Shown piece after piece: positions 25,747 to 34,733 of a stretch of 64,000 nucleotides of DNA (positions are counted from its first letter, which is position 1; each line of letters begins with the position of its first letter). Both the position numbers and the translations under genes were made by a program. This stretch comes from CAZDET01 sp964504335. GTDB taxonomy: Bacteria; Bacteroidota; Bacteroidia; Chitinophagales; Saprospiraceae. The notes below the pieces were generated by a model, which searched no databases, was not told where the DNA came from, and saw only the letters and a program-made list of their open reading frames with translations. The stretch lies in the NCBI GenBank assembly GCA_964504335.1, contig CAZDET010000016.1, forward strand, positions 1 to 64,000, read 5' to 3'.

Positions 25747-26271
25747 ATGCCATCCGATTTCGAAACCCAACTAACCGGAGGCCATCCCAATTCACTCGGC
25801 AATACGGTTGCCGTGGTCGAAACGGTATTGGCCCGGCCCGATCGCTTTGAAGAGTTATTTCAATGCTATTTCAGTACCGATGAAGTGGTGCGCTTACGAA
25901 CTTCCAGCGCAGTTAAAAGAGTAGCTAAAGCCCAAAAAGATCTGGTACTTCCCTACGTAGATCGACTGCTAAACGACATTTCAAAAATCGACCAGGCTTC
26001 TACCCAATGGACGCTTGCCCAATTGTTTGATTTGTTAGCCAGCGATTTATCGGAGGCGCAGCGAGCCAAATCGCTCTCCATTATGCAGCACAACTTAGCC
26101 CATCACCACGATTGGATTGTACTCAACACGACAATGGATGTGCTCGGAGGTTGGTCGAAGCACAATCCGGATTTAAAAAAGTGGTTGCAGCCCCATCTTC
26201 AGCGACTGACAGCGGATAACCGAAAATCAGTGGCCAGAAAAGCCACTAAATGGCTCGACGAAATGAAATAA
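25747..26271 (+). CDS. HEAT/ARM-like helical protein, unknown
   Basis: The 174-residue product appears all-helical, with repeats of about 35-40 residues such as VVRLRTSSAVKRVAKAQKDL and WIVLNTTMDVLGGWSKHNPDL, which suggest a HEAT-type scaffold. No signal peptide or catalytic motif is seen. ATG at 25747 is preferred to the in-frame ATG 14 codons upstream. It stands alone; a short, imperfect hairpin with T-tract lies just behind the stop codon. Function is unknown. Confidence 0.6.
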   Translation: MPSDFETQLTGGHPNSLGNTVAVVETVLARPDRFEELFQCYFSTDEVVRLRTSSAVKRVAKAQKDLVLPYVDRLLNDISKIDQASTQWTLAQLFDLLASDLSEAQRAKSLSIMQHNLAHHHDWIVLNTTMDVLGGWSKHNPDLKKWLQPHLQRLTADNRKSVARKATKWLDEMK

Positions 26272-26397
26272 TGACCTAAAGCGTTGAAAATGAGTTGATT
26301 TAGGCCTTTTGTTGTCGATTTGCCTGTTGAAATAGGCAAGAAAAACCGGGGGTAACGGTCCTGGAATTCGATTTGGCAACCTGTTTAATTTGGACGC

Positions 26398-26792
26398 TTG
26401 TCACAAGCAACGGAGAAAAACCTGTTTGCAATTGATCCGGAAGTCCTGCTCTCTCAACACAGTTGGACGACCGATCAGTACGAGGGGATGATCACCGCCG
26501 GTATCCTGACAGAAGATGACCGGGTAGAGTTGCTGTACGGTCAAATTGTGCATACGAGTCCCAAGGGAAATTTATACGCCTACGGTATCCAAGAGCTGAA
26601 TTACTATTTGGTAGAACACTTTGGTAAACGGTTTATTGGCCGGCAAGAGCAACCAATCGTGCTTCCTAATCACAGCAGGCCGGAACCCGATTATGTGTTA
26701 GCTACGCACACCGTACCGACTTTTACAAGGATGCCTCCTTCGAAAGCCCTCTGCTGGGAAAATTAAACATGAAAACAATATTCAACCTGTAA
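26398..26792 (+). pseudogene. Uma2-family (DUF820) gene with internal deletion
   Basis: The first 100 or so codons read as the N-terminal half of a Uma2 nuclease-like protein (WTTDQYEGMITAGILTEDDRVELLYGQIV and RPEPDYVLA, where the family continues with its catalytic half). The frame then ends in unrelated residues at 26766. The next frame over the same bases reads TDFYKDASFESPLLGKLNMK and stops at 26792, which looks like the usual Uma2 C-terminus. The middle, including the catalytic Glu and Lys, seems deleted with a frameshift. The start is TTG or lost. Confidence 0.6.
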
Positions 26793-26864
26793 TTCAAGCT
26801 AAAAGTAACGGCTAATCTGACAAAAAAACATCCTAAAGTACTAAAAGACCAAGGTACCAAAGCA

Positions 26865-27998
26865 TCAACCCCCTCCCTTACCCGCGTACAAATCATACCG
26901 ATAAAACCGCGCCTCTAGCGGCCCATTCTGCAAATGGATTTTCCTGGAAGGTCGAAGGCCTACCTGTTTGAGTGCATCGAGGTTGGCCGAAAGCACCCAG
27001 GCAGTGTATCCCGGATACTGTTGCTTGAAGGTATCGCCGAGTGATTTGTACAAGGTGCCGATATCTCCTGTTTGGAGGCGCAATTCGTACGGTGGGTTGG
27101 TTACGACGATTCCCGGCGGTTCGGGAGGTGTGAAGCGTTCGAAGGGTTTGCGGACGAGTCGGACCTGATCCTGCAAATTAAATCGGTGGAGGTTCTCGCG
27201 GGCCGTTTCCAGAATGCGCCAGTCGATGTCGCATCCGATAATGGGAAAGCGTACGGGGCGAACAGATCGCTTGGCCGCGGATCGGATGCCTTGCCACAAG
27301 TCTTTGTCGAAATCAATCCACCGCTCAAAGCCAAAGCGCCGGTCCAGCCCCGGTGCACGCCCCTGGGCGATAAGGGCCGCTTCGATCAACAGCGTTCCCG
27401 AACCACAAAGCGGATCGACAAAAGCGGTGGTTCCATCAAAGCCGGCTAATGTAAGTAGCCCGGCAGCCAGCACCTCGTTGAGCGGGGCCTTGCCGCCCCG
27501 GGCCCGGTAACCCCGCCGGTGCAATCCCTCCCCGGAACTATCGCGCGATAACGTGCATTCTCCTCGGCTGCCGATGTGTAGGTGTAGCCGCAGATCAGGT
27601 CGCTGGGTATCTACGCTCGGTCGCCTACCCAGCACGGCGCGGAAATGATCCGCGATGGCATCTTTGGTTTTCAGCGCTAAAAAATGACTGTGATTGAGCC
27701 GGGCGGAGGTGGTGACTACATCTATGGCCAGGGTCTGGTCTACACGCATGTATTTCTGCCAATCTACCCGACCTACAGCGCGATACAGATCTTCCTCGTT
27801 TCGGACGGTGAAATCCGTAATAGGGACCAATACGCGCAGGCCAGTCCGCAATTCGAGGTTTGCACGGTAGAGTAGGGTAGTGTCTCCCGATACTGTGACT
27901 ACGCGTTTGCCGATTTCCGGATCCGCCGCTCCAAGTGCTTTCAGTTCTTCGGCCAAGCATTCCTCAAGGCCGGCCAGGGTCTTTACAATTAATTTCAC
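26865..27998 (-). CDS. THUMP-domain 23S rRNA methyltransferase (RlmL N-terminal-like)
   Basis: This protein probably makes N2-methylguanosine in 23S rRNA. The 377-residue product has an N-terminal THUMP domain (about 45-155) and a Rossmann methyltransferase domain (about 165-375) with DPLCGSGTLLIEAALIA, GCDIDW and the catalytic TNPPYELR. Its length equals the first half of E. coli RlmL. The GTG at 27998 (VKLIVKTLAGLEE) fits the family start; an ATG at 28070 would run back across the rpsU promoter region. Behind the stop lies a one-armed relative of the TCTAA-type repeats. Confidence 0.88.
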   Translation of the reverse strand: MKLIVKTLAGLEECLAEELKALGAADPEIGKRVVTVSGDTTLLYRANLELRTGLRVLVPITDFTVRNEEDLYRAVGRVDWQKYMRVDQTLAIDVVTTSARLNHSHFLALKTKDAIADHFRAVLGRRPSVDTQRPDLRLHLHIGSRGECTLSRDSSGEGLHRRGYRARGGKAPLNEVLAAGLLTLAGFDGTTAFVDPLCGSGTLLIEAALIAQGRAPGLDRRFGFERWIDFDKDLWQGIRSAAKRSVRPVRFPIIGCDIDWRILETARENLHRFNLQDQVRLVRKPFERFTPPEPPGIVVTNPPYELRLQTGDIGTLYKSLGDTFKQQYPGYTAWVLSANLDALKQVGLRPSRKIHLQNGPLEARFYRYDLYAGKGGG

Positions 27999-28030
27999 TC
28001 CGCAAAGGTCTCTTTTTTCTTGAAAAAATC

Positions 28031-28062
28031 TTGGTTCAAAACCTTCTTGTTGTTTATCTTTG
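28031..28062 (+). promoter_or_regulatory. Promoter of rpsU
   Basis: TTG (28031-28033), 21 bases, TATCTTTG (28055-28062): an exact Bacteroidota -33/-7 promoter, 19 bases before the rpsU ATG. Confidence 0.7.
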
Positions 28063-28081
28063 CTGCGCAAAAAAGTTATCT

Positions 28082-28276
28082 ATGCTGATTATTGATGTTC
28101 GGGAGGGTGAAAACATCGATCGCGCCCTCAAGCGTTATAAGCGCAAATTCATTAATACTGGTCTGATTCGCGAGCTGCGCGGTCGTCGGGAATTCACTAA
28201 GCCTTCCGTGAAACGCCGCCAGGAAGTAATGAAAGCCTCTTACCGCGCCGAAAAAATGCGCGACCAGGAGGTATAA
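28082..28276 (+). CDS. rpsU: Ribosomal protein bS21
   Basis: This is a small-subunit ribosomal protein at the 3' end of 16S rRNA, involved in starting translation. The 64-residue basic product (MLIIDVREGENIDRALKRYK, then RRQEVMKASYRAEKMR) is complete for bS21. A frame opening upstream at 27935 continues into it, but the ATG at 28082 is fixed by the promoter and by the family. The gene is monocistronic, with a terminator 53 bases behind it. Confidence 0.97.
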   Translation: MLIIDVREGENIDRALKRYKRKFINTGLIRELRGRREFTKPSVKRRQEVMKASYRAEKMRDQEV

Positions 28277-28329
28277 AGATTCCCACTTCGTACTAAACTC
28301 CCCGCCGCGTATTCCAAAAATTCGATTCC

Positions 28330-28362
28330 ATCCCGTCTCTCTCAGGCGGGATTTCGCATTTT
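28330..28362 (+). terminator. Terminator behind rpsU
   Basis: ATCCCGTC (28330-28337) pairs with GGCGGGAT (28345-28352) through one G-T pair, with a seven-base loop and the tail TTCGCATTTT. The next gene's ATG begins immediately behind it at 28363. Confidence 0.65.
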
Positions 28363-29043
28363 ATGGTCACATCTGAGCTTTCCTACGCCACAGAAAGACG
28401 GTCGTTATCGATCGGTTCGCTGCACGTCCATTTAGACCTGCCCATCGATCAATTCGAATTAATGTTGGCTTCGCTGGCAAAAAAGAAGCTTTCGGGCAGC
28501 ACGGACGACGAAGCCCCTTACTGGGCGGATCTGTGGCACTCCGCTATTGGATTGAGCGAAGTATTAGTAGCTCATTTTACGGAACAACTGCGCGGCCGAA
28601 ACATCATTGAAATTGGTTGTGGCCTTGGATTACCCGGAATTATTGCCGGGCTGCTCGGAGGAAACATGATTATCAGTGATTACCTGACTGAAGCATTGGA
28701 GTTGGCTCAACACAATTGGAGGCTCAATCATCGAACGCCGGGTAATTTTCTCCTGATCGATTGGCGAAATCCGCCGCCGGTAACCCCCGTCGATTTCCTG
28801 TTAGCCTCGGATGTGGCCTACGATTTTACCGCTTTTGATCCGCTTTTGAGCGCCTTCCACCAATTGCTTCTTCCCGGAGGTACGTTGTTCATTGCCGAAC
28901 CCGGCCGACCGCGCTCCCAATCCTTCCTCCGTTCCCTGCCAAATAACGGATTTATGCCCCTTCACCACTGGTCCCAACCGGTGTATCTCGACGGCAGCAC
29001 CATCGCTGTGGGCGTATTTGCTTTTCAGCGAATCAGTAGTTAA
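28363..29043 (+). CDS. SAM-dependent methyltransferase, METTL21-like
   Basis: The 226-residue product is a class I methyltransferase with the SAM loop EIGCGLGLPGIIAGLLGG at about residue 83 and the motif LLASDVAYD at about 147. The latter is typical of the lysine methyltransferase (METTL21/Nnt1-like) group. The substrate is probably a protein but cannot be read from the sequence. The ATG sits directly on the rpsU terminator tail, so an internal promoter or read-through must supply the message. Confidence 0.8.
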   Translation: MVTSELSYATERRSLSIGSLHVHLDLPIDQFELMLASLAKKKLSGSTDDEAPYWADLWHSAIGLSEVLVAHFTEQLRGRNIIEIGCGLGLPGIIAGLLGGNMIISDYLTEALELAQHNWRLNHRTPGNFLLIDWRNPPPVTPVDFLLASDVAYDFTAFDPLLSAFHQLLLPGGTLFIAEPGRPRSQSFLRSLPNNGFMPLHHWSQPVYLDGSTIAVGVFAFQRISS

Positions 29044-29085
29044 CCCTACCTTAGTGATGAGTTAATGGTAGCTTAACCTAAAGGT

Positions 29086-29102
29086 GTCAACAAGTTGTTG
29101 AC
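29086..29102. promoter_or_regulatory. Palindrome upstream of pstS, possible operator
   Basis: GTCAACAAGTTGTTGAC is a perfect palindrome (eight-base arms around a central G) ending 32 bases before the pstS ATG. A second, shorter inverted repeat GTTAA-n7-TTAAC lies just upstream at 29061-29077. Position suggests a regulator site for the phosphate operon or an end-of-gene hairpin for the methyltransferase. Confidence 0.4.
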
Positions 29103-29134
29103 GTCTTCCGCTCTATAGATAATCCGTGACTCTA

Positions 29135-30067
29135 ATGCGGCGCTCCATGCTGAACAACCACTTATCATTCCTCCTGGCGCTCTCACTTGTGGCGTCCGTC
29201 TTATTCCCATCCTGCGGACCAGGATCAACGGCAGATAGTACGCTCAGCATTCGCGGTTCCGACACCGAAGTGAATTTAGTGCTCGAACAAGCGGAAACGT
29301 ACATGTCCATTAATCCCAACATCAGTATCTCCGTAACCGGGGGCGGATCGGGCAGCGGAATTGCTGCCCTGATCAACGGCAAAACGGATATTGCCAACTC
29401 CAGTCGGGAAATGAAAGAGGCCGAACTAGATCTCGCCCGGCAACGGGAGGTAGAACCAGTCGCAATTGCCTTTGCCATCGACGCGATCGTTATGGCTACG
29501 AATGCTCAAAATCCAGTAGATTCAATCACCCTGGAACAACTTGGAAAGATTTACAGCGGCGAATTCACCAACTGGTCCGAGGTTGGAGGAGCAGATATGC
29601 CAATCTCCCTTTACGGCCGCCAAAGCAATAGCGGCACATTTATCTATTTTCGGGATAATATCATCCGAGGTGAATACAGCCCAGACATGAAACAGATGAA
29701 CGGAACCGCCCAAATTGTGGAAGGCATCAAAAATGATGTGGCGGGTATCGGCTATGTGGGGATTGGATATGTGATCAATCAGGCTGGAAATAAGGTAGAC
29801 GATTTGCAAGTGCTTCAAATCAAAACTACCCCGGATAGCCCGGCTGTTTCACCGCTTGAGGAAAACGTAGTGGAAGATGGCCGCTACCAGATAACTCGTC
29901 CGCTCTATCAATACACCGACGGCATTCCCACGGGAAATGCACGGGCTTTCATCCAATTTGAATTGAGTGAACAAGGGCAGGAAATTGTAAAGCGAAATGG
30001 CTATTTCCCATTGGGGAAAACGTATCAGGCGCAAAACGAAGAAATCGGAATATATGATCAGCAGTAA
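29135..30067 (+). CDS. pstS: Phosphate-binding lipoprotein
   Basis: This is the periplasmic phosphate receptor of the Pst ABC transporter. The 310-residue product begins with a signal sequence ending in the lipobox-like LFPSC, so it is probably a lipoprotein. Phosphate-binding features are SIRGSDTEVN, GGGSGSGIAALINGKTDIANSSR and RQSNSGTF. ATG at 29135 is preferred to a GTG three codons upstream. It overlaps pstC by 14 bases and heads pstSCAB. Confidence 0.94.
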   Translation: MRRSMLNNHLSFLLALSLVASVLFPSCGPGSTADSTLSIRGSDTEVNLVLEQAETYMSINPNISISVTGGGSGSGIAALINGKTDIANSSREMKEAELDLARQREVEPVAIAFAIDAIVMATNAQNPVDSITLEQLGKIYSGEFTNWSEVGGADMPISLYGRQSNSGTFIYFRDNIIRGEYSPDMKQMNGTAQIVEGIKNDVAGIGYVGIGYVINQAGNKVDDLQVLQIKTTPDSPAVSPLEENVVEDGRYQITRPLYQYTDGIPTGNARAFIQFELSEQGQEIVKRNGYFPLGKTYQAQNEEIGIYDQQ

Positions 30068-30935
30068 GACCATCGATCGCCGAATCCGCTACCTGTTTTA
30101 TGCTACCGGACTGTTTGCAGTGTGCATTTTGATTGGCATCTTCCTCATGCTCCTGATCAATGGGTTCCGCATGTTTGGGGAGGTTAGCCTGGGCAATTTC
30201 TTTTCTACGGAGTGGAATCCATCGGCCTACGGAGATTCTTCCTACGGGATAATGGCTATGATTGTCAGCACCTTCATTGTATCTCTTGGGGCTATGATCC
30301 TGGCCGTCCCCATCGGTATTGGCACCGCTGCCTACTTGTCGGAGGTCGCACCGGATTGGATCCGGGAACTGCTCAAACCGACCATCGAAATGCTGGCGGC
30401 CATCCCTTCCGTTGCGGTCGGCTTCTTGGGCATTGTGTTGGTAGGGCCGGTCATCGCTGATTTGTTTGGGCTATCCAATGGGTTAAACGCCTTAAACGGT
30501 GCCATCCTGCTAGCCGTGATGGCCCTTCCGACGATCATCACCGTGGCGGAAGATGCCATGGAGGCAGTACCAAGGGCCTACCGCGAGGCTTCTTACGCAC
30601 TGGGAGCCAATCGTTGGACCACCCTGGTAAGCGTCACCCTCCCCGCTTGCACTTCGGGCCTGATCGCAGCCGTCATGCTGGGCATGGGGCGAGCCATCGG
30701 AGAAACCATGACCGTGCTAATGGCCACGGGGAATGCAATTTCGATGCCAAACAGCTTTTTTGATCCAGTGCGCACAATGACCGCCACCATCGCAATCGAA
30801 TTGGGTGAAACCCCCTTTGGCACTACCCATTACTACAGCTTATTCGCCATCGGTGCGGTGCTTTTTCTGATAACACTATTATTCAACCTGCTCGCTGAAC
30901 GCATAGCTGCAAGCTATCGGACAGCCGGTCGCTAA
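30054..30935 (+). CDS. pstC: Phosphate ABC transporter permease PstC
   Basis: This is one of two membrane subunits of the Pst importer. The 293-residue product has six helices and the permease loop motif EAMEAVPRAYREASYALGANRWTT (split here by position about 160-183), which contacts PstB. ATG at 30054, within the end of pstS, is the natural start; the frame opens earlier but the extra residues are the pstS tail in another frame. It is followed after 14 bases by pstA. Confidence 0.94.
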   Translation: MISSKTIDRRIRYLFYATGLFAVCILIGIFLMLLINGFRMFGEVSLGNFFSTEWNPSAYGDSSYGIMAMIVSTFIVSLGAMILAVPIGIGTAAYLSEVAPDWIRELLKPTIEMLAAIPSVAVGFLGIVLVGPVIADLFGLSNGLNALNGAILLAVMALPTIITVAEDAMEAVPRAYREASYALGANRWTTLVSVTLPACTSGLIAAVMLGMGRAIGETMTVLMATGNAISMPNSFFDPVRTMTATIAIELGETPFGTTHYYSLFAIGAVLFLITLLFNLLAERIAASYRTAGR

Positions 30936-30949
30936 AGAACTACCAGCTC

Positions 30950-31801
30950 ATGAATAGTTGGACCGATCGGATTGGAATTGGGTTACTAATTTGCTGTACG
31001 CTGATTGTTGTCGGGGCGCTTTTAGTCATTTTCATCGACCTCGGATCAAAAGGGATAGGAGTCGTGACTTGGGGGTTTTTGTCTGATTATCCCCGCCGGG
31101 GTATGACGGAAGGGGGCATTCTACCCGCCATTGTCGGTACCTTTTTAGTAACCATGACCACCGCGCTGTTCTCCATTCCTCTCGGCATTGCCGCAGCCAT
31201 CTATCTGACCGAATACGCCCGCGACAGTTCGCTAACCCGACTTATCCGCGCATCTATTCGCAATTTGGCGGGGGTGCCTTCCATTATCTACGGGCTATTT
31301 GGGGTGGCCATTTTTGTGGAAGCTCTGGGAATGGGGGCTTCTGTGTTAGCGGCTGGGCTGACTCTTGGACTTCTCACGTTGCCCTACATCATCACCACCA
31401 CCGAAGAAGCGTTGTTGGCGATTCCCGTTTCTGCGCGGGAAGGCTCCTACGCCTTGGGGGCTAACCAATGGCAAACCATTCGGTCCATCGTATTGCCCAG
31501 TGCCGTCCCGGGTATCCTGACAGGCTCCATCCTCGGGTTGAGTCGGGCAGCGGGGGAGACGGCACCGATCCTGTTCACGGGGGCGGCCTTTTATCTCCGA
31601 TTTTTACCGGCTTCGGTATTCGATGAATTTATGGCGCTGCCCTATCATTTGTATATTCTCAGCACCCAGCATCACGCTATTGAAGAGGTCCGGCCGTTGG
31701 CCTACGGCACGGCAGTGGTGCTGGTGGGATTGGTCTTCTTACTCAATTTAGTTGCCTTCATCGTCCGATATCGATATCGAAAACGACTTGGTCGACTGTA
31801 A
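30950..31801 (+). CDS. pstA: Phosphate ABC transporter permease PstA
   Basis: This is the second membrane subunit of the Pst importer. The 283-residue product has six helices, an early GMTEGGILPAIVGTFLVT motif typical of PstA, and the ATPase-contact loop EALLAIPVSAREGSYALGAN at about 145-170. It lies between pstC and pstB with gaps of 14 and 9 bases. Confidence 0.94.
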   Translation: MNSWTDRIGIGLLICCTLIVVGALLVIFIDLGSKGIGVVTWGFLSDYPRRGMTEGGILPAIVGTFLVTMTTALFSIPLGIAAAIYLTEYARDSSLTRLIRASIRNLAGVPSIIYGLFGVAIFVEALGMGASVLAAGLTLGLLTLPYIITTTEEALLAIPVSAREGSYALGANQWQTIRSIVLPSAVPGILTGSILGLSRAAGETAPILFTGAAFYLRFLPASVFDEFMALPYHLYILSTQHHAIEEVRPLAYGTAVVLVGLVFLLNLVAFIVRYRYRKRLGRL

Positions 31802-31810
31802 ACTACCCCT

Positions 31811-32563
31811 ATGGATCAGCCAAAACTGGATATTCGAAAACTCAATCTCTACTTCGGCAAAAAACGCATTCTCAAGGATGTCGATCTGCCAATTGCAGAA
31901 CGGGAAATAACCGCCCTGATCGGGCCGAGTGGCAGTGGCAAGTCTACTTTGATTCGTTCTATTAACCGCATGCACGACCTGGATTCCTCGGCCCGGGTAA
32001 CCGGAGAGGTCTGGCTCGACGGAGAAGATATTCTCGCCCCTGATCGCGATGTCGTTGCCGTTCGACGGAAAGTGGGAATGGTATTTCAAAAACCCAACCC
32101 CTTTGCCAAATCCATTTTTGACAACGTAGCCTACGGCCTTCGTATCAACGGCATGAAAAAAGATATTAAAGGCAAAGTAGAACAAAGCCTCAAAGACAGC
32201 TCGCTCTGGGAAGAAGTCCAGGACGATTTACAAAAAAACGCCCTGCGTCTTTCCGGCGGCCAACAGCAGCGGCTCTGCATCGCCCGTGCCATTGCGGTCA
32301 AACCGGAGGTCATCCTGATGGACGAACCTTGCTCCGCCCTCGATCCGGTAAGCACCGCCAAAATCGAAAAATTGCTCCTGCGCCTCAAGGAAGAATATAC
32401 AATCGTCATCGTGACTCACAACATGCAGCAAGCCCAACGCATCGCCGACAAAACCGCCGTCATGTACCTGGGAGAATTAATCGAATTTGGACCTACTAAA
32501 CGCGTCTTTAACGAACCGGAATCCGAAACGGTCCGTGATTACGTGAGTGGTAATTTCGGATAA
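31811..32563 (+). CDS. pstB: Phosphate ABC transporter ATPase
   Basis: This subunit hydrolyses ATP to drive phosphate uptake. The 250-residue protein has Walker A GPSGSGKST at about residue 38, the ABC signature LSGGQQQRLCIARA at about 148, Walker B VILMDEPCSALD and the switch His in VIVTHNM. No phoU gene follows, although phoU usually closes the operon; the next gene is convergent and begins 20 bases later. Confidence 0.96.
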   Translation: MDQPKLDIRKLNLYFGKKRILKDVDLPIAEREITALIGPSGSGKSTLIRSINRMHDLDSSARVTGEVWLDGEDILAPDRDVVAVRRKVGMVFQKPNPFAKSIFDNVAYGLRINGMKKDIKGKVEQSLKDSSLWEEVQDDLQKNALRLSGGQQQRLCIARAIAVKPEVILMDEPCSALDPVSTAKIEKLLLRLKEEYTIVIVTHNMQQAQRIADKTAVMYLGELIEFGPTKRVFNEPESETVRDYVSGNFG

Positions 32564-32583
32564 TGTACCTCTCATTTGGCACA

Positions 32584-33975
32584 TCAACCATACCCAATCC
32601 CCACCGCCACCAACAGGAACACCCATGCGATTAGCAATAGCGCCAGCACCACCGGCCAGATAAATCGCAGCCACCGATCAAATGGTACCCGACTCAGGCT
32701 GAGCATAGCGATCAACCCGCCGAGGGTTGGATTAAACAGATTCGTCACACCATCCCCGATCTGAAAAGCCAAGATGGTAGTTTGTCGAGTAAGCTGTAGT
32801 AGTTCTCCGACGGGGATCATAATTGGAAGCGTCGCCAACGCCTGACCACTACCCGAAGGAATGAAGAGATTAATAACCGATTGGGCCATCGACATGACAA
32901 TAGCGGAGCCGTAAAGAGGTAAGTACTGCAAAAGTTCGGTAAGCTGATAGGCGATGGTATCTCCGATGTGTCCCATTTCCAACAACACTTTAATTGCCGT
33001 GGCATAGCCAACCATAAAGGCGCCGGGTGCAACAACTCCTACCGACCGCAAAACAGTATCCCCCAATGTCCGTCCGCCTAACCGGGCCACTATCGCCACG
33101 ACTATCGTGATCATCAAAAAAACGGCGGATACTTCATTGAGGTACCACCCGTAGACGAATACGCCGTATAGCATTACGCCAATCCCCAGCAAAAAAACCA
33201 TCAGCACCAGGCGGTTAGTGTTGCTCAGACGGTAGGATTCCAGAGGCTGCGATAATTCCAGTCCATCCTGATCCAGCCCCTGACCCAAGCTCGATCCGGG
33301 CTCCATTCCTATTCGCCGAAAGTACCGAACATTATATAGGGCTAACAGACTTAAGCCGGAGAAACACAGCGCACTCCGCAGCCCCGCCCCACTGAAAAGC
33401 GGAAGCTCGGCTATTTGGTGTCCAACCCCGACCGTGTAGGGGTTGATGGGCGACAGGCCGAAGCCGACCGTAATGGCCCCCACCGACATCCCGGCCGCCA
33501 AAATTAAGTCGCCGCCAATCGATAAACTAATGAGCGCCGCAATGGGCACCAGCGCAATATTGTTCTCGTAGCCTACAACCACCCCGCAAAGCCCATAAAT
33601 AAAAGTTAGCAGAATGATAAGGGCCATCGGCCGTTTCTGGCCCAATCGATGAACGAGTACTCCTACGGCGTTTTCGATCGTTCGGGTTTTCTCCAACACC
33701 CCAAACATAATGCCGCTTGCCAATACAATGAAGATGATCTCTGCGGCCGTCTTAAAGCCAAGTGGGAACGCGCGAAACAGGTCGAGTAATCCTACCGGAG
33801 TCTGCTCGACCGTATGGTAAGAACCGGGAATGACCCTTGCTCGCCCATCCACCGCAGCCCGCTCGAAGGTGCCGGCAGGCAGCACATAAGTGAGTACTAC
33901 GGTAACGAGCATAATCCCGAACAACAAGACGACCGGATGAGGAACACTCAAATACCAACGATTTTTACGCGCCAT
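32584..33975 (-). CDS. YfcC-family membrane carrier
   Basis: This 463-residue inner-membrane protein has about eleven helices and belongs to the YfcC/C4-dicarboxylate carrier-like group. The N-terminus reads PHPVVLLFGIMLVTVVLTYVLPAGTFERA with PGSYHTVEQTPVGLLDLF, which is characteristic. Near the C-terminus PSGSGQALATLPIMIPVGEL is a conserved re-entrant loop. The substrate is not known; short peptides, amino acids or dicarboxylates have been suggested for relatives. It is last in an apparent operon with the pyridoxal-kinase-like gene and GH13. Confidence 0.8.
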   Translation of the reverse strand: MARKNRWYLSVPHPVVLLFGIMLVTVVLTYVLPAGTFERAAVDGRARVIPGSYHTVEQTPVGLLDLFRAFPLGFKTAAEIIFIVLASGIMFGVLEKTRTIENAVGVLVHRLGQKRPMALIILLTFIYGLCGVVVGYENNIALVPIAALISLSIGGDLILAAGMSVGAITVGFGLSPINPYTVGVGHQIAELPLFSGAGLRSALCFSGLSLLALYNVRYFRRIGMEPGSSLGQGLDQDGLELSQPLESYRLSNTNRLVLMVFLLGIGVMLYGVFVYGWYLNEVSAVFLMITIVVAIVARLGGRTLGDTVLRSVGVVAPGAFMVGYATAIKVLLEMGHIGDTIAYQLTELLQYLPLYGSAIVMSMAQSVINLFIPSGSGQALATLPIMIPVGELLQLTRQTTILAFQIGDGVTNLFNPTLGGLIAMLSLSRVPFDRWLRFIWPVVLALLLIAWVFLLVAVGIGYG

Positions 33976-33993
33976 GCTGAATTACAGTTGAAT

Positions 33994-34731
33994 CTAGGGT
34001 AGGGAAGGGGGCTGGAAGGATAGCTGCCGGTATACCTCCTGGGCGCTACCAAGCACAGCCATCCGAGGGGTATAGCCCTGTAGAAAATGGTATTGAATAA
34101 ACAAGGACGTAAATAAATCGCCCGCGCCGGAAATCGCTCGTGGGATGCGGTCGCTACGAACGATTTCATCGGTCGTAGCGTCAATCAGGCGATTTCCGAT
34201 TCCGTTAGTGAGCGGATAACTGGTGATGATCCAATTGGTGGTAGGAAATCGCTCGCGTAGTTGCTCGATTCCCTGATCGAGATCTGACTCACCGGTTAGT
34301 AGAAGAACTTCCGTACGGTTGGGGGTCGCCCAGTTGGCTCGTTCAAGCAAGCCGGGCCAACTGGCAATAATTTCGGCGTCGACATAAGGCTTGCCGTTGT
34401 CTCCGCAAATCGGGTCTACAACGATCGCGGTGATGATTTCCCGAAAGTCTTCGAGTACGCTGCTTATTTCTTCAATTTGCGTAGCGTCAGCCAGATACCC
34501 AATGAGAACGACAACGGAGTGGTTGTTATCCGCCACGTGGTGGAGGCTTCCGCGAAGATTAGCTTCGAAATCATAGCCGAATCGCTGGTGGCCGGGCACA
34601 TTACCCAGCCCGGTCAGCAATAAGGAAGGTACGGCCAAAACGCGCGCGCCCAGTACCTGTAATACGCATTTCAAACCAGCGCCGCCGTAGGCCGGTAAAC
34701 TGTGAACAGCAAGGACGAGTGGTGCACTCAA
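33994..34731 (-). CDS. Pyridoxal kinase-like protein (ribokinase fold)
   Basis: The 245-residue product fits PdxK/PdxY, which phosphorylate pyridoxal to make the cofactor PLP. Visible are AVHSLPAYGGAGLKC at the start, DPICGDNGKPYV at about 121 (family DPVMGDxGxxYV), NWATPNRTEVLLLTG and the catalytic GAGDLF at about 208 (family GTGD). It starts two bases behind the GH13 stop codon, so the two are co-translated. PLP is the cofactor of glucan phosphorylase, which gives a loose thematic link only. Confidence 0.7.
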   Translation of the reverse strand: MSAPLVLAVHSLPAYGGAGLKCVLQVLGARVLAVPSLLLTGLGNVPGHQRFGYDFEANLRGSLHHVADNNHSVVVLIGYLADATQIEEISSVLEDFREIITAIVVDPICGDNGKPYVDAEIIASWPGLLERANWATPNRTEVLLLTGESDLDQGIEQLRERFPTTNWIITSYPLTNGIGNRLIDATTDEIVRSDRIPRAISGAGDLFTSLFIQYHFLQGYTPRMAVLGSAQEVYRQLSFQPPSLP

Positions 34732-34733
34732 CG

